NCBI GenBank assembly: GCA_019247135.1
Contig: JAFAPL010000130.1
Span: 1-9,306 of the forward strand
Direction of reading: 5' to 3'
Length of the DNA stretch: 9,306 bases
Origin: Chloroflexota bacterium
GTDB lineage: Bacteria; Chloroflexota; UBA6077; CF-72
Shown here piece by piece: positions 4,120 to 9,306 of the stretch (positions are counted from its first letter, which is position 1; the number at the start of each line of letters is the position of its first letter). The position numbers and the translations under genes were made by a program. The notes under the pieces were generated by a model, which worked only from the letters and a program-made list of their open reading frames with translations, was not told where the DNA came from and ran no database searches.

Positions 4120-5535
4120 ATGCTCCCTTCGACCCAATGCGACACCGCCCCGCGTCTGGCAGGACGTGACCCGACCGACGACCATGACCCGGCGGTCGAT
4201 GCCCTGGTGAGCCGGGCCGTCGCCGCACAGCGCAGCTTCGCGACCTGGCCCGAGGCGCAGGTCGATGCCCTGCTGCACGACATCGCGAAGTGCATCGCCG
4301 AGCACGCCGAGGAGCTGGCCGTCGCGACGGTCGCCGAGACGGGTTTCGGCAATGTCCCGGACAAGATCCTCAAGAACCGTCTGGCCAGCCAGATGGTGTA
4401 TCAGTCGCTCGCCGGCAAGCCGGCCACTGGCCTGCTCCGCATGGATGCGGAGACGGGCATCGCCGACTTCGCCAGCCCGGTCGGCGTCGTCTTCGGCGTG
4501 CTGCCGAAGACGAACCCGGTGGCCACCTTCGTGTTCAAGGTGCTGATCGCCCTCAAAGCGCGCAACGCCGTGATCCTGAGCTGCCACCGCGACGCCCAGC
4601 GCGTCGGGCAGCGCACCGGCGACCTGATCACCGCCGTGCTAAAGCAGCACGCGACACCCGCTGGCCTGGTGCAGTGGAACCAGCGCCGAGCCGACCGCCG
4701 TACGACGCTCCAGCTTATGCGGCATCCGGACGTCGCCTTCATCCTGGCCACCGGGGCCGCGGGCGTGGTGCGGGCGGCCTACAGCTCGGGCACGCCGGCG
4801 ATCGGCGTCGGCGCCGGCAACGCCCCGACGTGGGTGTGTGCCGACGCCGACCTCGATCAGGTCGCTCAGGCGGTCGTCGCCAGCAAGTCGTTCGATAACG
4901 GCATCATGTGCGCCTCGGAGCACAACCTGGTGGTGGACGGGGCCATCCGGCCCGCCTTCCTGGAGGCCCTCGAGTGGCATGGCGCCGCGGTGCTCCGCGA
5001 GTATGAGATCGACCGGTTCGTCGCCGCGGTCTTCGAGTCGGGTGATGACGCCCACGTCCGCAGTGAGCTCCTGGGGCAATCCGCGCCACGCCTGCTGGAA
5101 GCGGCTGGGCTAAACCGGGCCGGCGCGGTGCGGCTGGTGGTCGTTCCTGCCCGGCGCCACCAGATCACTGGACCGCTTGGGCGCGAGAAGCTGGCGCCGG
5201 TCACGTCGCTGTTCACGGTCGACGGCGACGAGGAGGGCTTCGCCATCTGCCACAGCCTGCTGGCCAATGAGGGCGCGGGCCACACGGCGATCATCCACTC
5301 CGCCGACTCGGAGCGCATCGCACGCTTCGGGCGCGAGATGCCGGCCAGTCGCATCCTGGTCAACGCGCCCGGAGCACAGGGCACGCTCGGGATGGAGAGC
5401 GGGCTGCCGCCATCGCTGACCGTGGGCTGCGGCACGTTCGGTGGCACCTCGACGACCGACAACGTCACCTTCACGCATCTGCTCAACATCAAGCGACTCG
5501 CCTACCGCACGCTGCCCGTGCGCGCGGCAGCGTGA
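4120..5535 (+). CDS. CoA-acylating aldehyde dehydrogenase (AdhE/EutE/SauS type)
   Basis: A 471-aa cytoplasmic ALDH-superfamily enzyme of the acylating branch, catalysing aldehyde + CoA + NAD(P)+ to acyl-CoA + NAD(P)H and the reverse. Evidence: the cofactor-binding stretch SPVGVVFGVLPKTNPVATFV (119-138) with KVLIALKARNAVILS, as in the N-terminal half of AdhE; HPDVAFILATGAAGVVRAAY followed by SSGTPAIGVGAGNAP (202-236); and the catalytic loop SFDNGIMCASEH with nucleophile Cys264. The C-terminus ends in DNVTFTHLLNIKRLAYR, the usual end of this branch. Length is normal (460-490 aa), with no fused alcohol dehydrogenase and no N-terminal microcompartment-targeting helix. ATG 4120 is preceded by AGAGAGG at 4103-4109. 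Its place before a Liv-type ABC importer suggests it works on the imported compound or its breakdown product. Acetaldehyde, propionaldehyde and sulfoacetaldehyde are all possible; the sequence alone does not decide. Confidence 0.85.
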   Translation: MLPSTQCDTAPRLAGRDPTDDHDPAVDALVSRAVAAQRSFATWPEAQVDALLHDIAKCIAEHAEELAVATVAETGFGNVPDKILKNRLASQMVYQSLAGKPATGLLRMDAETGIADFASPVGVVFGVLPKTNPVATFVFKVLIALKARNAVILSCHRDAQRVGQRTGDLITAVLKQHATPAGLVQWNQRRADRRTTLQLMRHPDVAFILATGAAGVVRAAYSSGTPAIGVGAGNAPTWVCADADLDQVAQAVVASKSFDNGIMCASEHNLVVDGAIRPAFLEALEWHGAAVLREYEIDRFVAAVFESGDDAHVRSELLGQSAPRLLEAAGLNRAGAVRLVVVPARRHQITGPLGREKLAPVTSLFTVDGDEEGFAICHSLLANEGAGHTAIIHSADSERIARFGREMPASRILVNAPGAQGTLGMESGLPPSLTVGCGTFGGTSTTDNVTFTHLLNIKRLAYRTLPVRAAA

Positions 5536-5600
5536 GCACCGACACCGTTCAATCTCTCTTCCACTTTCACCTTTTCACCCTTTTCAAAGGAGAACTCATC
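5536..5600 (+). promoter_or_regulatory. Pyrimidine-rich leader with 9-nt tandem repeats and ribosome binding site of the binding-protein gene
   Basis: The 65-bp gap is strikingly C/T-rich and G-poor against the surrounding DNA. It contains three tandem 9-nt units: CACTTTCAC (5562-5570), CTTTTCACC (5571-5579) and CTTTTCAAA (5580-5588). The last runs into AAAGGAG (5586-5592), eight bases before ATG 5601. An unstructured pyrimidine leader with a near-perfect site fits high translation of the binding protein, which is usually needed in excess over the other transporter parts. Possible protein or RNA binding to the repeats is speculation. Confidence 0.5.
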
Positions 5601-6845
5601 ATGCAGATCCCACTGATTCCTCGGGCGCTCAAGCGCCCACACCTGCGCCAGGCCGTGGCCCTCGCCAGCGCGGCGGCGGTGCTCGCGGCCGCGTGCGGTC
5701 CGGCCGCAACGCCAGCCACTCCACCACACAGCGATGGCGCGGCCGGCACTCTGGCCTCCGACGAGCCGATCAAGATCGGCTTCGTCTGGGGCGTGACCGG
5801 CGCGATCGCCGAGATCGTCCGACCCGCGTCGGAGGCGACCCACGCCTATTTCGACGACCTGAATGCCCACGGCGGCATCAATGGCCGGCCAGTGCAGATG
5901 GTCGAGATCGACAGCAAGTACCAGGTGCCGCTGGCTCAGGAGGGCTACAAGCAGGTCACCACCGAAGACAACGTTCCCCTCGTCGTGTTGGCCAGCACCG
6001 GCGACACCGAAGCGCTGGCGCCCCAGATCAATGCCGACCAGGTGGCCGCCGTGACGTTCTCGTGTGACGAGAAGTGGGCCAAGCCCCAGCTCAACCCGTA
6101 CGTCTTCACCATCTGCACCACCTACCAGGACCAGATGAGCACGGCACTGAGGTTCGTCAAGGAGCGCGGTGATGGCGCGAACCCCAGCGTGGCGTTCGCC
6201 TACCCCGACATTCCGTTTGGCCAGGCGCCCATCCCGGCCGGGCGCGAGTACGCCCGCTCGCTCGGCCTGCCGCTCGTGGACGAGCAGAAGGTCGGTGCCG
6301 CTGACCTGGACGCCCAGTCGCAGGCGCTGAGCCTGAAGAGCAGCAACCCCGACTACGTCGTCATCCAGAACGTCGCCGGCGGCGCCTCGGCCACGGTGCG
6401 CAGCGGCAAACAGGTGGGTCTGCGCTCGCAATTCCTGGGGCTGAACTACGCGTTCGACGAGGCGACCATCCAGGCCATCGGGCCGCAGGCGGCCGACGGC
6501 TACATCGGGGTGGGACCGAATGCCTTCCCCGGTCCGGACGTGGCTGTCGTCCAGGAGATGCACCAGCGGGCGCCTCGCCTGAAGGAGATCAACATGCGCT
6601 CGATCGTCGGCTGGACGCTGGCCAGCGTCATTGCCGATGCCCTGCGGCACGCGGACGGCTCCACCGGGCCGGCGATCAAGCAGGCCCTGGAAGGGACCGA
6701 CCTCGACGTCAAGGGCGCCATCCCCGGCAGCCGCTGGACGTACACGGCCGAGTCGCACGTGCCCACCCGCAAGTCCGTCTTCTACCAGGTCAAGAGCGGC
6801 AGGATCGAGCGGATCTCGGACCCGATCGATCCGCCGGCTCGGTAG
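5601..6845 (+). CDS. ABC transporter substrate-binding lipoprotein, Leu/Ile/Val (type I periplasmic-binding) family
   Basis: A 414-aa extracytoplasmic binding protein for the downstream Liv-type importer. Residues 1-31 are a lipoprotein signal peptide with Lys/Arg at 11, 12 and 16, a hydrophobic Ala-rich core and LAAAC with Cys32 as the lipidated residue; Ala instead of Leu at -3 is a tolerated variant. A Pro/Thr/Ala-rich linker (33-50) follows. The binding domain starts at DEPIKIGFVWGVTGAIAEIV and continues AYFDDLNAHGGINGRPVQMV and VVLASTGDTEALAPQINADQ, the classic first lobe of this family; later segments (AFAYPDIPFGQAPIPAGREY; PDYVVIQNVAGGA) belong to the second lobe. ATG 5601 has an AAAGGAG site at 5586-5592. 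Seven bases separate it from the ATPase gene. The family binds amino acids, amides, aromatic acids and other small compounds, so the ligand is not predictable. Confidence 0.88.
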   Translation: MQIPLIPRALKRPHLRQAVALASAAAVLAAACGPAATPATPPHSDGAAGTLASDEPIKIGFVWGVTGAIAEIVRPASEATHAYFDDLNAHGGINGRPVQMVEIDSKYQVPLAQEGYKQVTTEDNVPLVVLASTGDTEALAPQINADQVAAVTFSCDEKWAKPQLNPYVFTICTTYQDQMSTALRFVKERGDGANPSVAFAYPDIPFGQAPIPAGREYARSLGLPLVDEQKVGAADLDAQSQALSLKSSNPDYVVIQNVAGGASATVRSGKQVGLRSQFLGLNYAFDEATIQAIGPQAADGYIGVGPNAFPGPDVAVVQEMHQRAPRLKEINMRSIVGWTLASVIADALRHADGSTGPAIKQALEGTDLDVKGAIPGSRWTYTAESHVPTRKSVFYQVKSGRIERISDPIDPPAR

Positions 6846-6852
6846 CCCGCCC

Positions 6853-7641
6853 ATGCTGCGACTGACCGACGTCGAGGTGCGCTACGCTGGCGCCATCCTC
6901 GTGCTGAAGGGTCTGTCGCTCGAGGTGCCGGAGGGCCACGTGGTGGCCCTCCTCGGCGCCAACGGCGCGGGCAAGAGCACGACCCTCAAGGCCATCTCGG
7001 GCCTGCTCCAGTCCGAGCGTGGCCAGGTGGCTCGGGGCACTATCGAGTTCCACGGCCAGCGTCTGAACGGCCGCGATCCGGCCGACGTCGTCCGGTTGGG
7101 CATCGTCCACGTGCTGGAGGGCCGGCGCGTCTTCGAGCACCTGAGCGTGGAAGACAACCTGCTGGCAGGTGCGCACGCGCGCGGTCGCCACGGCGTCAAG
7201 GAAGATCTGCGGCAGGTCTACGCTTGCTTCCCCCGCCTGGAGGGCCGCCGCCACGGACTGGCCGGCTATCTCTCGGGTGGCGAGCAGCAGATGCTGGCGA
7301 TCGGCCGGGCGCTCATGGCGCGACCGCGGGTCATCCTGCTGGACGAGCCGTCGCTCGGCCTGGCACCGCTCGTGGTCCAGGAGATCTTCGAGCTAATCCC
7401 GCGCATCAATCGCCAGTCCGGGACCACCATCCTGCTGGTCGAGCAGAACGCGCGTCTGGCCATGCGGGTCGCCCATGACGTCTACGTCGTGGAGGACGGC
7501 CGCGTGGTGCTGGCAGGCACGCCGGCCGAGCTGAGCGAGAACCCAGCCGTCCAGGCGTCCTACCTGGGCCTGACGGCGCGCGGTGGCCGCCGCGGGTTGC
7601 GCGAGTCCGCGCACGCCGACCAGCGGCAGAGGGTGGCCTGA
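6853..7641 (+). CDS. livF: LivF-like ABC transporter ATP-binding protein
   Basis: A 262-aa ATPase subunit of a branched-chain-amino-acid-type importer, acting at the inner face of the membrane. Motifs in order: Walker A GANGAGKS (35-42), a LivF-type Q-loop region EGRRVFEHLSVEDNL (89-103) with Glu in the Gln position as often seen in LivF, signature YLSGGEQQ (139-146), Walker B VILLDEPSLGLAP (160-172), and VEQNA (196-200), where LivF proteins have Gln in place of the switch His. GIVHVLEGRR differs slightly from the usual VPEGRR (Leu for Pro). The C-terminus has ~20 extra basic residues beyond SYLGL. The start at 6853 follows the binding-protein stop by seven bases with no clear ribosome binding site, so coupling is likely. 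Its TGA overlaps the next ATG as TGATG. All catalytic motifs are intact. Confidence 0.9.
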   Translation: MLRLTDVEVRYAGAILVLKGLSLEVPEGHVVALLGANGAGKSTTLKAISGLLQSERGQVARGTIEFHGQRLNGRDPADVVRLGIVHVLEGRRVFEHLSVEDNLLAGAHARGRHGVKEDLRQVYACFPRLEGRRHGLAGYLSGGEQQMLAIGRALMARPRVILLDEPSLGLAPLVVQEIFELIPRINRQSGTTILLVEQNARLAMRVAHDVYVVEDGRVVLAGTPAELSENPAVQASYLGLTARGGRRGLRESAHADQRQRVA

Positions 7642-8432
7642 TGCCAGCGCGTGCTCTCACCGCGGACCCGCAGCTGGTGGTGGCCGACCTTCACCTGCGC
7701 TTCGGGGGCGTGGTCGCCCTGGCCGGCGCATCCCTGGCCGTGCAGCACGGCGAGCTGGCCGCCATCATCGGCCCGAACGGGGCCGGCAAGACCAGCCTGC
7801 TGAACACGATTAGCGGCCTGTACCGGCCTCAGCGCGGCCGCGTCGACTTCGAGGGGAGGTCCCTCGTCGGCTACCCGCCACACCACGTGGCACGCCTGGG
7901 CATCGCCCGGACCTTCCAGAACCTGGGGCTCTTCAGGGGACTGTCCGTGCTCGACAACCTGCTCCTCGGACGGCACCTCCACCTGCGCACAGGGTTGCTG
8001 ACGGGTGGCCTGTACTGGGGTCCCGCTCGCAAGGATGAGATCGCTCATCGCGGGCTGGTGGAGGAGATCCTCCTGTTCCTCGACCTCCAGCACGTACGCG
8101 ACCAGGTCGTCGGCACGCTCGCCTACGGAGTGCAGAAACGGGTCGAGCTCGGCCGCGCCCTGGCCCAGGCGCCGCGACTGTTGTTGCTGGACGAGCCCAT
8201 GGCAGGCATGAACGTTCAGGAGAAGGAGGACATGGCGCGCTTCGTCCTGGCGGTCAACCAGACCCGCCGCGTCACCGTCCTGATGATCGAGCACGACATG
8301 GGCGTGGTCATGCACCTCTCGCAACGCATCCACGTCCTCGACTTCGGTCGGACGATCGCCGCGGGCACGCCTGAGCAGGTCGGCCGCGATCCGCGTGTTA
8401 TCCGCGCCTACCTTGGCCAGGAGGTGGCCTGA
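7641..8432 (+). CDS. livG: LivG-like ABC transporter ATP-binding protein
   Basis: A 263-aa second ATPase subunit, pairing with the LivF-like protein. Motifs: Walker A GPNGAGKT (44-51), Q-loop RTFQNLGLF (Gln93), signature LAYGVQKRVELGRAL (160-174), Walker B LLLLDEPMAGMN (180-191) and switch His218 in IEHDM. The signature has Tyr-Gly-Val in place of Ser-Gly-Gly; LivG proteins commonly have a YG variant, and the LAYGVQKRVEL form is reminiscent of LivG proteins in transporter clusters linked to acyl-CoA enzymes, which fits the dehydrogenase upstream. An insertion between Q-loop and signature (about 110-135) is typical of LivG. The start at 7641 shares its A with the stop of the previous gene (TGATG), with AGAGGG seven bases upstream, and the stop overlaps the next gene the same way. 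Confidence 0.9.
   Translation: MPARALTADPQLVVADLHLRFGGVVALAGASLAVQHGELAAIIGPNGAGKTSLLNTISGLYRPQRGRVDFEGRSLVGYPPHHVARLGIARTFQNLGLFRGLSVLDNLLLGRHLHLRTGLLTGGLYWGPARKDEIAHRGLVEEILLFLDLQHVRDQVVGTLAYGVQKRVELGRALAQAPRLLLLDEPMAGMNVQEKEDMARFVLAVNQTRRVTVLMIEHDMGVVMHLSQRIHVLDFGRTIAAGTPEQVGRDPRVIRAYLGQEVA
8419..8424 (+). promoter_or_regulatory. Ribosome binding site of the permease gene inside livG
   Basis: AGGAGG within the last codons of the LivG-like gene, seven bases before ATG 8432. It fixes the permease start at the TGATG overlap. Confidence 0.65.
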
Positions 8433-9306
8433 TGGACTGTCTTGCTCTGCGCGACGGACTCTTCTTCGGCAACCAGGTCGTGAGCGGCCTGGCGACGGGT
8501 GGCGTCTACGCGCTGGTGGCCCTGGGTCTGGTGCTGATCTACAAGGCCACCCAGGTCGTCAACTTCGCCCAGGGCGACCTGTTGCTGCTGGGCGCATACG
8601 TCGGCTGGGCGCTCACCAGCGTGGGTCTGCCGTTCCCGGTGGCCTTCAGCCTGACGCTGGTCCTGGCCGCGGCCGGCGGGCTGGCGGTCGAACGCCTGAT
8701 TCTGCGGCGCATGATCGGATCGCCCCTCATCGCGGTGATCATCGTCACGCTCGGCTTGTCGAGCATGCTGCGCGGCGTGGTCTTCCTGGTGGCCGGGACC
8801 GAGGTCCGCCGCTTCCCGGAGGACGTCTTCGGGGGCCCGCCCGTCGAGGTCGGACCAGTGCTCGTGCCGCAGATTCACGCCTGGGCGCTGGCGATCGCCG
8901 CCGCGGCGGTCGCCGTCCTGGCGCTCTTCTTCCGCTACTCGCGCCAGGGCGTCGCGTTGCGCGCCGCCGCCGACGACCAGCAGGCGGCGATGTCCATGGG
9001 CATCCGCATCTCGCGGACATTCGCCCTGAGCTGGGGCCTGTCGGCCAGCGTCGCCGCGATCGGCGGGATCCTGCTCGGGAACCTCAGCGGCGTGAACTTC
9101 ACCCTGGCTGACCTCGGCCAGCAGGTCTTCCCGGTCGCCATCCTGGGTGGGCTCGACAGCCTGGCGGGTGCGATCGTTGGCGGCCTGCTCATCGGCGTGC
9201 TCCAGAACGTTGCGTCGGGGTACGTCGACCCGTGCGTTGGCGGCGGCCTCAGAGACGTCGTGCCGTTCTTCGCACTGGTCGTGATCCTGATGGTGAGGCC
9301 GCGCGG
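8432..9306 (+). CDS. livH: LivH-like ABC transporter permease, 3' end cut by window edge
   Basis: 291 complete codons are visible with no stop; the gene runs off the right edge, close to the family's usual 290-300 aa, so probably only a few residues are missing. It begins MDCLALRDGLFFGNQVVSGL, then ATGGVYALVALGLVLIYKAT and VVNFAQGDLLLLGAYVGWAL, the hallmark start of LivH-type permeases. Hydrophobic segments lie at about 25-37, 45-65, 68-86, 100-120, 148-167, 198-217, 233-262 and 276-288. The cytoplasmic loop RQGVALRAAADDQQAAMSMG (171-190) is the EAA-like coupling loop that touches the ATPases, and NFTLADLGQQVFPVAILGGL is a conserved later segment. It forms the transmembrane channel with a LivM-like partner, which should follow outside the window. 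TGATG overlap with livG. Confidence 0.9.
   Translation, partial: MDCLALRDGLFFGNQVVSGLATGGVYALVALGLVLIYKATQVVNFAQGDLLLLGAYVGWALTSVGLPFPVAFSLTLVLAAAGGLAVERLILRRMIGSPLIAVIIVTLGLSSMLRGVVFLVAGTEVRRFPEDVFGGPPVEVGPVLVPQIHAWALAIAAAAVAVLALFFRYSRQGVALRAAADDQQAAMSMGIRISRTFALSWGLSASVAAIGGILLGNLSGVNFTLADLGQQVFPVAILGGLDSLAGAIVGGLLIGVLQNVASGYVDPCVGGGLRDVVPFFALVVILMVRPR

Noticed and set aside
5502..6854. 450-codon open frame on the minus strand across the binding-protein gene
   Set aside because: A mirror frame of a GC-rich gene. The plus strand has a lipoprotein signal, ribosome binding site and clear family match; the minus frame is Arg/Gly/Asp-rich with no domain.
7560..8333. 257-codon open frame on the minus strand across livG
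   Set aside because: Antisense shadow of an ATPase gene with all motifs intact; no independent evidence for translation.

Overview
The window is GC-rich DNA (roughly two-thirds G+C by eye) from a bacterium that I cannot place firmly. The exported solenoid protein, the paired small coupled ORFs and the Liv-type transporter style suggest a Chloroflexota-like or other high-GC soil or thermophile lineage. That placement is inference from protein style, not from a marker gene. No rRNA, tRNA or CRISPR array is visible.

Left part (1-1278): wreckage of a mobile element. A tyrosine recombinase on the minus strand (853 to 131) is broken by two frameshifts. It still shows the catalytic Arg, the His-x-x-Arg block, a Trp in the His/Trp position and the Tyr nucleophile. 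It points away from a 110-codon remnant of a Tn3-family transposase N-terminus (946-1278, plus strand). The ~90-bp gap between them holds a perfect inverted repeat (867-884). The arrangement resembles Tn3-family elements that resolve cointegrates with a tyrosine recombinase (TnpI or TnpS/TnpT types) instead of a serine resolvase.

Middle part (1338-3212, minus strand): three genes read leftwards. First is an exported glycine-rich repeat protein, probably a beta-solenoid (3212 to 2259), followed by a strong 11-bp hairpin. Next is a SnoaL-like (NTF2-fold) protein interrupted by one frameshift near 2000. Last is a small single-pass membrane protein translationally coupled to it by an ATGA overlap.

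A ~480-bp divergent intergenic region (3230-3690) separates this group from a plus-strand operon that runs off the right edge. The operon order is: a 50-aa helical protein; a 79-aa protein coupled by ATGA; a CoA-acylating aldehyde dehydrogenase of the AdhE/EutE/SauS type; a lipoprotein substrate-binding protein; LivF-like ATPase; LivG-like ATPase; and a LivH-like permease (partial). Junctions are tight: ATGA, 20 bp, 65 bp, 7 bp, TGATG, TGATG. The simplest reading is a hydrophobic-substrate or branched-chain-type ABC importer made together with an enzyme that turns an aldehyde into an acyl-CoA, or the reverse. The substrate cannot be read from the sequence. The second permease (LivM) would be expected just past the right edge.

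Several genes carry single-base frame breaks: two in the recombinase, one in the SnoaL-like gene, and perhaps two compensating ones in the 79-aa ORF. Either this locus is decaying or the assembly has indel errors. The ABC operon genes are clean.
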